Origin: Bacillota bacterium
GTDB taxonomy: Bacteria; Bacillota; Clostridia; Christensenellales; SZUA-584
Direction: 5' to 3'
Assembly (NCBI GenBank): GCA_023408075.1
Contig: JAEYKW010000050.1
Coordinates: 16,966 to 80,965, forward strand
DNA: 64,000 nucleotides
Part shown: positions 44,722 through 53,132 of the stretch, one piece after another
Layout: the number at the start of each line of letters is the position of its first letter
Numbering within the stretch: position 1 is the first letter of the stretch
Made by a program: the position numbers and the translations under genes
Notes under the pieces: model-generated
Told to the model about the DNA's origin: nothing
Databases searched by the model: none
What the model saw: only the letters and a program-made list of their open reading frames with translations

Positions 44722-45314
44722 ATTTGATTTCCCCCACTCACGGCCGCCGCACCGAGATGCAGCGCTTTTTGATTGGTGTCAAAAAATTTCTCACGCGTCT
44801 GGCTGCGGATAGCCGCCTCAATCTGCTCGAGAGAAAAGCTTAAGAACCCGCTTGCCGCCGCCGCGCCGAGCAGCGCGATATTGGCCGCCCTATGCGACCC
44901 CGCCGCCTTGCAGACGGCATCCGTATCCACGATATAAAGCCTATCGATATGGCTCGTTAAATAATCGAGCATTATGCTGCCGTCATAGCCGCCCGACAAC
45001 GTCGCCGTGACGGGCCTGATGGCCTTTGCGCTTGTCACGACAGCGCCGCCGCCTTTGAGATAATGCAGCGAGCGCACCGCTTCGGCAGGCTCCAGCGCGA
45101 CTATCAGATCAGCCCCGCCAAACGGAATCAGCGGCGAATGGATGTCGCCGCCCCAGCGCACATGGCTCACCACGCTGCCGCCCCTTTGCGCCATGCCGAT
45201 CGTCTCGGCGGTTCTCACGAAAAGGCCTTCTGCCATCGCAGCCGAGGCAATCAACCGCGACGCAAGCACAACGCCCTGTCCGCCCACGCCGCAAATCAGG
45301 CAGTTTTTATTCAT
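44718..45314 (-). CDS. iorB: indolepyruvate:ferredoxin oxidoreductase beta subunit
   Basis: 198 residues of the gamma-domain type of 2-oxoacid:ferredoxin oxidoreductases. CGVGGQGVVLASRL at the N-terminus and TAETIGMAQRGGSVVSHVRWG are the family signatures. It forms the oxidoreductase with IorA. It overlaps iorA by 8 nt and paaK by 4 nt. Confidence 0.94.
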   Translation of the reverse strand: MNKNCLICGVGGQGVVLASRLIASAAMAEGLFVRTAETIGMAQRGGSVVSHVRWGGDIHSPLIPFGGADLIVALEPAEAVRSLHYLKGGGAVVTSAKAIRPVTATLSGGYDGSIMLDYLTSHIDRLYIVDTDAVCKAAGSHRAANIALLGAAAASGFLSFSLEQIEAAIRSQTREKFFDTNQKALHLGAAAVSGGNQI

Positions 45315-47109
45315 TGCCGTTCACCTCCGCAATCGCCACTTTGGGGCAGATCTGCGCACACAGATTGCAGCCGTAGCACAGTGACGGTTCTATTGAAACC
45401 GTGCCGTTCTCTTCGGAAATCGCAGGGCAGCCAATCTGCTTGATGCACGTTTTGCAGCCGTTACAGGTCTCCACATTAATCCGGCGCAGCGGGGATTTCT
45501 CTTTCTTTGCGATGCACGGAGATTTGAAAATCACGGCGCGTACGCCCCGTGCGTCCATCGCACGCTTCACCGTCTCCACAGCGGCTTTGAGGTTGAGCGG
45601 ATCGGCCTGCTCCACAAAATCAAGCCCGACACCGCGCAATACATTTTCAATGCTTATGTTTTCTGTGACCTCACCCATCATGGTTTGACCCGTGCCCGGA
45701 TGAGGCTGCTGGCCCGTCATGGCTGTGGTTGCGTTGTCGAGCACAATCAGTATCATGTCGCTTTTGTTGTACACAGCGTTCACGATACCCGTGAGGCCCG
45801 ACGCAAAGAACGTGGAATCTCCGATAAACGCAAAGCTCAGCGTATCCGGCTCCATGCGGCCGATGCCCTGAGCGATCGTCACATCCGCGCCCATACAAAG
45901 GCAGGTGTCCACCATATCGAGCGGCTGCGCGTTGCCGAGCGTGTAGCAGCCGATATCGCCGCAGAACACGGCTTTTCTGCCGCGTGCGGCTTTCTTCACT
46001 GCATAGAACGACGCCCTGTGAGGGCAGCCCGCGCAAAGCACCGGCGGGCGCACCGGCAATGCGGGCCGGTCCGCAAACCGTTCCTGATCTTCGGATGTGC
46101 GGCCAAGAAACCGCTCTATGTCCGCGCGGACGCTTTCCACGCTGTTTTCTCCGGCGTTTTTCGTATCGCCCGTCAGCTTACCCTTGACGGTGACGTTCAA
46201 ATGATGCTTGCCGGCGAGTTGTAACAACGCGCGTTCAATGACGGGATCGAGCTCTTCGATTACGAGCACACTGTCGAGTCCGCTTAAAAATTCGAGTGCG
46301 AGTTTATCGGGAAACGGATGCGGCGTGCCGATTTTAAGCACCTTGACGTCATCCGCAGGAACCGTTTCCATTACATATTCATAGCTGATGCCGCCGGTCA
46401 CCACACCGAGGCGGCGGCTGCCGTTCCCGATCACGCGGCTGTACGGCAAAGCGGAGAGCTCTTCCGCAAGCATCGGCTGGCGTTCTTCAATTTTGATGTG
46501 GCTGAGATACGAAAGCCGCGGGAATATGACCCACTTCGGGTCTTTGATAAAGCCCTCAGGCTTTGGAATGTCGAGCTTTGGCAGCAGGTCAATGCTCGCG
46601 CAGCCATGGCATACGCGCGTGGTGGGCCGCAGCAGCACCGGCGTGCCGTACTTTTCCGAAACGGAAAACGCATCGGCCATCATGAGATAGGCTTCCTCGG
46701 GGCTGGACGGATCGAACACGGGCAGCTTGGAAAATGCGGCAAAATGGCGCGTATCCTGCTCGGTCTGAGAAGAAATGGGGCCCGGATCGTCGGCGACGAC
46801 CACAACCATGCCGCCCTTCACACCCACATACGCAAGGCTCATGAGCGGGTCGGACGCGACGTTGAGGCCCACCTGCTTCATGGTCACAAGCACGCGCGCG
46901 CCGGTGTAAGCCGCACCCGCAGCCACCTCCATGGCGGCTTTTTCGTTGACCGACCATTCCACATAAAAAGAGCCGTCGTTCTCACGCGCCGCCGTCTCGA
47001 GTATCTCGGTGGACGGGGTGCCGGGATAGCCCGCCACAAGGCGAACGCCCGCCCGTATTGCGCCGAGTGCCATCGCCTCGTTACCCATCAACAGCCTTTG
47101 ATTGTTCAT
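45307..47109 (-). CDS. iorA: indolepyruvate:ferredoxin oxidoreductase alpha subunit
   Basis: 600 residues. The N-terminal pyrimidine-binding region includes GYPGTPSTEILE. The thiamine-diphosphate region has GDIGCYTLG and GDSTFFASGLTG, followed by QQPHPGTG. The C-terminus has two ferredoxin clusters (CNGCKTCIKQIGCP and CYGCNLCAQICP). It interconverts indolepyruvate, CoA and ferredoxin with indoleacetyl-CoA and CO2. It starts 36 nt after ecfT with no terminator between, so it should be controlled by the upstream T-box. Confidence 0.95.
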   Translation of the reverse strand: MNNQRLLMGNEAMALGAIRAGVRLVAGYPGTPSTEILETAARENDGSFYVEWSVNEKAAMEVAAGAAYTGARVLVTMKQVGLNVASDPLMSLAYVGVKGGMVVVVADDPGPISSQTEQDTRHFAAFSKLPVFDPSSPEEAYLMMADAFSVSEKYGTPVLLRPTTRVCHGCASIDLLPKLDIPKPEGFIKDPKWVIFPRLSYLSHIKIEERQPMLAEELSALPYSRVIGNGSRRLGVVTGGISYEYVMETVPADDVKVLKIGTPHPFPDKLALEFLSGLDSVLVIEELDPVIERALLQLAGKHHLNVTVKGKLTGDTKNAGENSVESVRADIERFLGRTSEDQERFADRPALPVRPPVLCAGCPHRASFYAVKKAARGRKAVFCGDIGCYTLGNAQPLDMVDTCLCMGADVTIAQGIGRMEPDTLSFAFIGDSTFFASGLTGIVNAVYNKSDMILIVLDNATTAMTGQQPHPGTGQTMMGEVTENISIENVLRGVGLDFVEQADPLNLKAAVETVKRAMDARGVRAVIFKSPCIAKKEKSPLRRINVETCNGCKTCIKQIGCPAISEENGTVSIEPSLCYGCNLCAQICPKVAIAEVNGNE

Positions 47110-47145
47110 CCAATCATCTCCATATGAAAAAATCTATACGCTGTA

Positions 47146-47916
47146 TTATATCACAACAGCAATAAACACGGCAGCAGCTGCAAGCAGCCCCGCCGCCACA
47201 TCGATCAGCTTCATATTGTATTTGTGATAGCTGTATCCGCGCTTGCGGCAGCTGAAGCCGCGCAGTTCGGCGGAAATCGCGCCGCGGTCAATCCGCTTGA
47301 CCGAGCTGATCAGCAGCGGTACGCAAAGCGGCAGTATGAGCCTCACCTTTTTGAAAAAGTTCTTCGTATCGAATTCCACGCCGCGGGCCGTCTGCGCCAT
47401 CATGATATCCGAAGCCTCCGCCATGAATATCGGTATAAAACGAATGGCCGTGGTCAGCCCGAATGCGTATTTATAAGGTATATGCAGCTTTTCCACGAGC
47501 ACGCCCGACAGCTCTGACATCTGCATGACGGAAAGCATCATCGCGAGAGGCATCGTCGCCGCGAGCAGCCGCAGCACAAACAGCAGCGAGAACAGCACGC
47601 CTTTGTCCGTGATGGGGATATTCAAGGGCAGCGTGAAAAGCACCGCACCGTCCCGTATGAAAAGCACCTGTATGATGAACAGAACGATCGAAAACTTGAG
47701 CAGCGCGGAAAGCATCCTCAGCGCGCGCTTGAAAATCCCCGCCGACGCCGCAAGCAGCAGGTTGAGCGCGATGATGCCGAGAATATACAGATGCTCATCG
47801 TTCACAAAGCAGCAGATGCACAGCACGAGCGACAGCACGAGCTTGCTGAGCGGATTCAATCGGTGCAGCGGCGAAGACCCGGGTACATAATCCAAAAAAC
47901 CGTTCATCGCGCGCAC
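47146..47916 (-). CDS. ecfT: ECF transporter transmembrane subunit EcfT
   Basis: 256 residues with about six membrane segments. The two coupling-helix motifs appear as TARGVE near residue 175 and AELRGF near 215 (the second deviates from Ala-Arg-Gly). It links the two ATPases to the substrate-binding S subunit. Its start overlaps the upstream ATPase gene by 13 nt. Confidence 0.9.
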   Translation of the reverse strand: MRAMNGFLDYVPGSSPLHRLNPLSKLVLSLVLCICCFVNDEHLYILGIIALNLLLAASAGIFKRALRMLSALLKFSIVLFIIQVLFIRDGAVLFTLPLNIPITDKGVLFSLLFVLRLLAATMPLAMMLSVMQMSELSGVLVEKLHIPYKYAFGLTTAIRFIPIFMAEASDIMMAQTARGVEFDTKNFFKKVRLILPLCVPLLISSVKRIDRGAISAELRGFSCRKRGYSYHKYNMKLIDVAAGLLAAAAVFIAVVI

Positions 47917-48704
47917 CTCCTTTCAATCGCTTCGGCCATCTGCTCGGCCGTAAAAATATTATCGAATTCACCGCCAAAGCGCATCGCGAGCGCGGGAATC
48001 TGTGCGCTCGATACGGAAGCCCTCTCGAGCAGCGGCTCGTTCGTCATAATCTCTTCCATCCGGCCGTCGCCGATCAGGCTGCCGCCGGTCACCACGAGAA
48101 TGCGCTGCGCGAAATCCTGTACGAGCTCCATGTCATGACACACCATCAGCACGGTGGTGCCTGCGGCATTGCGCATTTGCACGAGATCCATAATCTGCAT
48201 GCACTCGCGCCAGTCAAGGCCCGTGGTGGGCTCGTCGAGTATGAGCACTTCAGGTTCGCAGGCCAGCAACGACGCAAGCGCGATGCGCTGGCGTTCGCCG
48301 CGGCTCATGGAAAACGGATTTCTGGAGCCGTCAAATCCAAACTCCTCCAAAATTGCCTTGCAGCGCTGTTCACGCTCCGCTTCGTCTTCCAATGTGAACC
48401 CGAGCCCAAACAATATTTCCTCGCGTATGGTATTCTGGCATATCTGCCGATCGGGGTTTTGAAACAAAAAGCCGACTGAGCGCGCGATCCGACTCGTTCT
48501 GGCCGTACGCGTATCAAGGCCGTTTACCGTCACGCTGCCTTTGTTCGGCTTTAAAAGCCCGTTGCAGAGCTTGGCAAGCGTCGTCTTGCCCGCGCCGTTT
48601 TCGCCGATCAACGCGACAAAATCGCCCTTATTAATATGAAAAGAGACATCATTGATCGTGTTTTCATGGTTGTAGCTGAAACAGACATGGTCGAATTTAA
48701 TCAC
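47904..48704 (-). CDS. ECF transporter ATPase (EcfA2-like)
   Basis: 266 residues starting at GTG 48704, 8 nt after GGGAGGT. Walker A is GENGAGKTT and Walker B is VLILDEPTTGLDW. The signature reads MSRGERQRIALA rather than the usual SGGQ form. It overlaps the first ATPase gene by 8 nt. Longer upstream frames are not needed. Confidence 0.9.
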   Translation of the reverse strand: MIKFDHVCFSYNHENTINDVSFHINKGDFVALIGENGAGKTTLAKLCNGLLKPNKGSVTVNGLDTRTARTSRIARSVGFLFQNPDRQICQNTIREEILFGLGFTLEDEAEREQRCKAILEEFGFDGSRNPFSMSRGERQRIALASLLACEPEVLILDEPTTGLDWRECMQIMDLVQMRNAAGTTVLMVCHDMELVQDFAQRILVVTGGSLIGDGRMEEIMTNEPLLERASVSSAQIPALAMRFGGEFDNIFTAEQMAEAIERRCAR

Positions 48705-49542
48705 GCGCAAGCACCTCCCGAACCATCTGCTGCGCATCGTCCACGCCAACCGGCTGAGGGCCGTTGTAAAGCCCTTTGCTGCGCAGGATGTTGGCAAGCG
48801 AGGTCACGCGCGGCACATTGACGCCCACGCGGCGCAGCTCGTCGGTGTTCTCAAGCACCGTGCGCACATCTCCGTCAAAAAGAACAGCGCCGCCATCCAT
48901 CACGAGCAGGCGCTCCACATATTCACATAGCAGCATGATCTTTTGCTCGACGATCAATATCGTCATGCCGTAGTCGCGGTTGAGTTTTTTAAGCATATCA
49001 AAAATCATGCGGCTGCTTTTCGGGTCCAGCTCGCCCGTTGGTTCGTCGAGCACCAAGAGCTTTGGCCGAAGTGCCGCGATCGCGGCAATGGCAACCTTTT
49101 GCTTCTGTCCGCCCGACAGCGAAAAAATAGTACGGTACCGCAGGTCCGAAATGCCTACCGTAGCAAGCGCTTCTTCCATTCTTTGTTCAATCTCTTCGCG
49201 CGGCACACCGAAGTTTTCCAGGCCAAAGAGCAGTTCGTCTTCCACAACGGACGACACCATCTGGCCGTCAATATCCTGAAAGACGCTGCCCACCACCTGC
49301 GACAGCTGCACCGGGGTGGCTGTCACTGTATCCAGCCCCCCGATCTTTGCGCAACCGTAAAAATCACCTTCATAGTAATGTGGGACGACGCCGTTAATCA
49401 CGTGCGTCAGCGTGGTTTTACCGCTGCCGCTGCTGCCGATGATGCCGACAAACTCCCCTTCACCGATCTGAAGATTGATATCCTTGAGCGCGTAGCACTC
49501 GCTGCTTTTGTATTGAAAGTATAGATCCTTGATGCAGATCAA
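48697..49542 (-). CDS. ECF transporter ATPase (EcfA1-like)
   Basis: 281 residues. Walker A is GSSGSGKTT, the Q-loop is SVFQDIDGQMV, the signature is LSGGQKQKVAIA, and Walker B is LLVLDEPTGELDP. It forms an ATPase pair with the next gene product. It lies 16 nt after the S-component gene. Confidence 0.92.
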   Translation of the reverse strand: MICIKDLYFQYKSSECYALKDINLQIGEGEFVGIIGSSGSGKTTLTHVINGVVPHYYEGDFYGCAKIGGLDTVTATPVQLSQVVGSVFQDIDGQMVSSVVEDELLFGLENFGVPREEIEQRMEEALATVGISDLRYRTIFSLSGGQKQKVAIAAIAALRPKLLVLDEPTGELDPKSSRMIFDMLKKLNRDYGMTILIVEQKIMLLCEYVERLLVMDGGAVLFDGDVRTVLENTDELRRVGVNVPRVTSLANILRSKGLYNGPQPVGVDDAQQMVREVLARD

Positions 49543-49558
49543 CTATAGCTCCTCCGGG

Positions 49559-50128
49559 TTATTTTTCATTTTTCAGCGCCAGCCGCAGCGGAATATGCAG
49601 CAGCTGCACGATCACGGCATTGATAAACGCCGTCCCGAATATGATTCCCAAAAATATCGCGAGCGGCGTGGGAGTGATATCCGCACCAGCATAATACATG
49701 AGATACATGACGCCCACAAACGTAAAGCCGCTGGCCAGTGTGCTTAAAAATGTGTTGACAATCGGCTGCAGAGAGAACTTTTTGATCGTCATCGGAATTT
49801 TGCAGAGCAGGTACATCACAACGGCACCCACAAGCTCACTCGCAAAGTTGATATACGGCTGGCCCGGGAAGAACTGGCATACCGCACCGGCCAATATGCC
49901 GATGATAACCGCTTCGAGAAAACGCGGCCTCACGAGCAGTATGATCAGACAGTACATCGCGATGATGAAGTTAGGCTTCATGCCGAAGTTGATGACCGAA
50001 CCGACGAAGAATTTCAGCACCGCACCCGCTGCGAGCAATATGCCGATCAGCAGTATGTCTCTTGCCGAGAGTCCCTTTTTCTTCGCCACCTCTACATTGC
50101 GTTTTTCCATTGTTTTTTCAGTTTCCAT
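49559..50128 (-). CDS. ECF S component, TrpP-like (probable tryptophan)
   Basis: 189 residues with about five to six hydrophobic segments. ILLAAGAVLKFF, then NFGMKPNFIIAMYCLIILL, then VIIGILAGAVCQFFPGQ resemble the B. subtilis TrpP tryptophan-transport family. It is the first gene after the T-box leader, whose specifier is UGG. Substrate assignment therefore rests on two independent hints. The start is ATG 50128 with AAAGGA upstream; ATG 50110 is an alternative. Confidence 0.82.
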   Translation of the reverse strand: METEKTMEKRNVEVAKKKGLSARDILLIGILLAAGAVLKFFVGSVINFGMKPNFIIAMYCLIILLVRPRFLEAVIIGILAGAVCQFFPGQPYINFASELVGAVVMYLLCKIPMTIKKFSLQPIVNTFLSTLASGFTFVGVMYLMYYAGADITPTPLAIFLGIIFGTAFINAVIVQLLHIPLRLALKNEK

Positions 50129-50238
50129 TCTTGTCTCGTCCTTTCTTTTCTTTTCTCGTCTTGGCCTGCCAGCACTTTTGCGGCAGCCGTTTTCTCGCCG
50201 GCATAGTCACTTGGAGTGCTTTTCGTGTCCGATAAAAC

Positions 50239-50506
50239 AAAAAAGCCTGCCCCTCACAAAAGGACAGACTGCCGTCTGCGGTACCACCTTCATTGACCCG
50301 TCGCAAAACGAGCCCACTCTCACAAAAATGCCAACACATTTTCCGCCATTAACGCTGGCTCACGTCTCGGATACTTGGCCCAATGCCGTTCACCTCACCC
50401 TCCGTGGTCCATTTGCCAGGCCGCATCTCCGCAGGATTTCCACCGTCGCCTGCTCTCTAGGGGCGCGTATCCGTGGTTTGAATTCCACATCGCCGGTTTA
50501 TTGCTT
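50239..50506 (-). promoter_or_regulatory. T-box riboswitch, tryptophan specifier
   Basis: A minus-strand leader with AGAGAG and GGTGGAAATC stem I motifs. The specifier TGG at 50409-50411 lies in the context CAAA-TGG-ACC. The T-box motif is AGGTGGTACCGCAG (50276-50289), and the intrinsic terminator at 50239-50270 has an AG.CTGTCCT/AGGGGCAG.CT stem and T6. Uncharged tRNA-Trp would stabilise the antiterminator and allow transcription of the S component, ECF module, iorAB and paaK. Identification of the element is firm; the specifier was placed by eye. Confidence 0.9.
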
Positions 50507-50512
50507 TTTTTG

Positions 50513-50541
50513 AGTCTAGCACAGCTGTCTATACCTGTCAA
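50513..50541 (-). promoter_or_regulatory. promoter of the T-box operon
   Basis: TTGACA (50536-50541), 17 bp, TAGACT (50513-50518) on the minus strand. Confidence 0.75.
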
Positions 50542-50696
50542 CAATTTTTCTCAGGCTTCCTCTTTCGCCTGCAAGGCTTCAGCAAAAGCGTTAACATTAT
50601 CTCTTTCCATCATATACATCTGATAATATTTAAGTGCGGCTGTTTATCTGAATACTTATTATATTGGCATAACTCCAGGGTATCGCGCAGTCTTCA

Positions 50697-50719
50697 ATTA
50701 TCCGGACAAGCCGGATAAT
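50697..50719. repeat. perfect 9-bp hairpin after the holin gene
   Basis: ATTATCCGG/CCGGATAAT around a 5-nt loop, directly past the holin stop. It has no T-run. Confidence 0.5.
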
Positions 50720-50722
50720 CGC

Positions 50723-51028
50723 TTACCTCTTGCGGATGGTATTGCCTTTTCCTTTTTTCGGCGAATCGTTCTTCGAATTGCACATCGTCTGTTTATAAAG
50801 CTGGTGGGTAAATACCGTCACCCCCGTCACAAGCACCCCCTGCAGCAGCCCCTCAAGCTGCATGCTGTGCAAGAAGAATCCGCCCGTCATCCCGAGTGCG
50901 AGCAATATCCACGGAATGAGCCAGTCTGGCAGTCTGGGGGTTCTTTTGAGCAGCATGCCTATCACATACAGCACCGGAATCAGGATATATGCGTCGCCCA
51001 CAATAAATTTAGCCAGATCAATGTCCAT
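50723..51028 (-). CDS. phage holin-like small membrane protein
   Basis: 101 residues with two to three hydrophobic segments (KFIVGDAYILIPVLYVIGM, WLIPWILLALGM, LEGLLQGVLVTGV) and a basic tail. This is the layout of short phage holins of the Hol44-like kind. A strong AAGGAGG precedes ATG 51028. No lysin or other phage gene is nearby, so it is a remnant or a domesticated gene. Confidence 0.7.
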   Translation of the reverse strand: MDIDLAKFIVGDAYILIPVLYVIGMLLKRTPRLPDWLIPWILLALGMTGGFFLHSMQLEGLLQGVLVTGVTVFTHQLYKQTMCNSKNDSPKKGKGNTIRKR

Positions 51029-51189
51029 GTCCTTATCCTCCTTGTGCTTTCATATATACTAACATTGTATGGAGAAAACGAACCTGCGTGATATCGCTTC
51101 CGGCAGTCCGCCGGTGTCGATTCAACCCAAGCCCATATTTCATTTTTGTTCACATACGACGGTTGTGCTTTGAAATTTTTGGTGATAAA

Positions 51190-51588
51190 ATGGTATTGAG
51201 CTTCGGAGGCTATCAAATAATGAACATTCATGCTGGCGCAAATAAAAAAAAGCTTCTTGAGCTTCGTGATTTGTTGAAGATCAACGGAATAAGCGGAGTC
51301 GCCGATACTTTGCCATCAATGCATTTATGTAAGAAAAGCCTTCAATCCGACACGTTTTCGGGGTTGTGCCCCGGTCTTGATATAAGCACCTTAGATGTTG
51401 ATTCCTATGATGTGCTCGGAGTGATCCCCGGGCAGCGCAGAAAATTAAACTGTTTGCAATCAGGGTTTCTTTTTGACGTTTTTTACATAAACATTATTGA
51501 GGCCCAAATGAAACCCAATAAACAGCATCATAAACATAACAAATCACAACAACGAAGAATACGAACCAAAATAGCGTTAGTCAGGTGA
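51190..51588 (+). CDS. uncertain ORF before the MBL-fold gene
   Basis: A 132-codon frame whose TGA falls 4 nt before the next start. The N-terminal part (KKKLLELRDLLKINGISG) looks protein-like, while the C-terminus (NKQHHKHNKSQQRR) does not. Only a weak GGTGA precedes the ATG. It could be a decayed gene; no family is recognised. Confidence 0.3.
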   Translation: MVLSFGGYQIMNIHAGANKKKLLELRDLLKINGISGVADTLPSMHLCKKSLQSDTFSGLCPGLDISTLDVDSYDVLGVIPGQRRKLNCLQSGFLFDVFYINIIEAQMKPNKQHHKHNKSQQRRIRTKIALVR

Positions 51589-51592
51589 ATCA

Positions 51593-52423
51593 ATGAAAAT
51601 ATATACGTTAATTGATGACGAAAAACAAAAAAACACCGGCTTCGTCGCCGAGAACGGCTTAAGCCTTTACTTTGAACACGGCGGCAAGCACATACTCTTT
51701 AATACGGGGGCATCGGATGCCTTTGTGTATAATGCCACACTGCTTGGTATTGACTTGCACAAGATTGATATCTGCATCATCTCAGACGCTTATAATAACC
51801 ACATCGGAGGGCTTAAGGCATTCTTCCGCATCAACAACCACGCCAAAGTGTATTTGAAAAATGCTGTTCGCGGCGACTATTACACAAGACAGCGAAATAA
51901 AAAAGATCAATCCGGCGGCATAAGCGATGCTTTTGTTGACAAGTACTCCCACCGTCTGGTTTTTTTCAATAATCGTATTGAAGTGGTCCAGGGCGTTACG
52001 CTGGCAAGCGTTAAGAAATTCAGGCGTATGCCTTTTTATACCTCGCTGCTGCTTGAAAAAAAAGGCGACGACTATATAAACGATGAACTCGATCATGAAC
52101 TGTATGCCGCCATCAAGCAAGATGACGGCGTTGTTGTGTTAACCGGCTGTGCCCATCATGGCATCATCAATATTCTCATGAGTGCACAGGAGGATTTCGG
52201 TGCGGTTAAAGGCGTAGTCGGCGGGTTTAATTTGAACGGCACAGGCAAACGCAATCAAATGAAAGAACCCGACTTTGAAGTTGCGACCATTGCCAAATAC
52301 TTTGTCAACAATCGTATCAAAAAGATGTATACCGGGCATGGTGTGGGCCTTAAGGCGATGGAAAAACTGTCGCAGATATCCCGTGCACAAAAAATGTACG
52401 CGGGAAATATTATCGAGATTTAA
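51593..52423 (+). CDS. metallo-beta-lactamase-fold protein with degenerate metal site
   Basis: 276 residues related to the MBL-fold hydrolases that include the dihydropterin-type phosphate synthase group. The HxHxDH motif is reduced to D65-A-Y67-N-N69-H70 (SDAYNNHIGGL), and the usual LFDTG reads LFNTG. Later motifs TGCAHHGIINI (near 184) and TGHGVG (near 248) persist. It may bind fewer metals or have become a non-catalytic binding protein. AGGTGA precedes the ATG. A small coiled-coil gene follows after 2 nt. Confidence 0.75.
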   Translation: MKIYTLIDDEKQKNTGFVAENGLSLYFEHGGKHILFNTGASDAFVYNATLLGIDLHKIDICIISDAYNNHIGGLKAFFRINNHAKVYLKNAVRGDYYTRQRNKKDQSGGISDAFVDKYSHRLVFFNNRIEVVQGVTLASVKKFRRMPFYTSLLLEKKGDDYINDELDHELYAAIKQDDGVVVLTGCAHHGIINILMSAQEDFGAVKGVVGGFNLNGTGKRNQMKEPDFEVATIAKYFVNNRIKKMYTGHGVGLKAMEKLSQISRAQKMYAGNIIEI

Positions 52424-52425
52424 TT

Positions 52426-52680
52426 ATGGAAAATAACAAGGTCACCGAGATAATAGAATCGCTTGATTTCGACAAGAAGCGCGCTGCTGCCGGCACACAA
52501 AAGAAAGCCTATCTGGAGCTGCAGCAGTCCGTCGAAGATGTCCGGCAGCGCCTCAATCAGCTGCACCTGCGGCTCTCGCATGCTGTCAACACGCGGGACT
52601 ACCACTCGCTGCCGCTCGAAGAAGCGCGTGAAAAGCTCGCGGATATCGCCCGCCAGATCAACGCCATATCTAAGAATTAA
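52426..52680 (+). CDS. small coiled-coil protein, function unknown
   Basis: 84 residues, hydrophilic and almost entirely helical, with heptad-like leucines (AYLELQQSVEDVRQRLNQLHL). It is not recognised. It starts 2 nt after the MBL-fold gene, so they are co-translated, and a terminator hairpin follows. Confidence 0.55.
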   Translation: MENNKVTEIIESLDFDKKRAAAGTQKKAYLELQQSVEDVRQRLNQLHLRLSHAVNTRDYHSLPLEEAREKLADIARQINAISKN

Positions 52681-52709
52681 GTTTTTAAATGAAAACTGCT
52701 GACGAAGAA

Positions 52710-52736
52710 AGAGCCCTGGCACATGTCCAAGGCTCT
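52710..52736. terminator. bidirectional terminator between converging genes
   Basis: AGAGCC/GGCTCT arms with an inner TGG/CCA. TTGTTGTTT follows on plus and TTTCTTCG on minus. It serves the coiled-coil gene and probably the cupin gene. Confidence 0.6.
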
Positions 52737-52752
52737 TGTTGTTTGATTATGC

Positions 52753-53100
52753 TCAATCCTTAATGATGACCGCGATCATGCGCAGCGGCTCATCCTTTTC
52801 GTTGGTCACCGCGTGCGTCGCGCCGCCGCCGCAGACGTTGCAGTCCCCCTTGGCGAATGGCTTTACCTCTCCGTTGTCGTCGAGCACGCCCTCGCCTTCC
52901 AGCACGTAGAAGATTTCCGTTTCCGCACTGTGTGCATGCGGCCCGATGCCGCAGCCCTTCTCAAGCGTAATCAGCGAAAACAGCCGGGCTTTAGCCGGAA
53001 GATTCTCCGCGCCTGTGATGTGAAGGATATCCACACGGCCGGGGCCGCCCCGCATCGCTTCCCTTAATTCGCTTTGCATATCTGCGCCTTTAATCACCAT
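52753..53100 (-). CDS. small cupin-domain protein
   Basis: 115 residues of single cupin fold. Metal ligands are in HAHSAETEIFYVLEGEG and the second motif has GATHAVTN. Ligand and reaction cannot be inferred. It lies 32 nt after hom and is the last gene of that row. Confidence 0.8.
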   Translation of the reverse strand: MVIKGADMQSELREAMRGGPGRVDILHITGAENLPAKARLFSLITLEKGCGIGPHAHSAETEIFYVLEGEGVLDDNGEVKPFAKGDCNVCGGGATHAVTNEKDEPLRMIAVIIKD

Positions 53101-53132
53101 AACCCAAGCCCCCCTTTGGAAATCTTAAGGTT

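Noticed and set aside
48705..48797. Longer N-terminus for the second ECF ATPase
   Set aside because: The upstream residues are a shadow of the overlapping ATPase gene, and GTG 48704 has a strong ribosome site and the correct family N-terminus.
50551..50619. 22-codon minus-strand frame upstream of the T-box promoter
   Set aside because: It reads like a protein tail (helical, Ala/Glu-rich) but has no ribosome site and no upstream frame; probably the end of a decayed gene.
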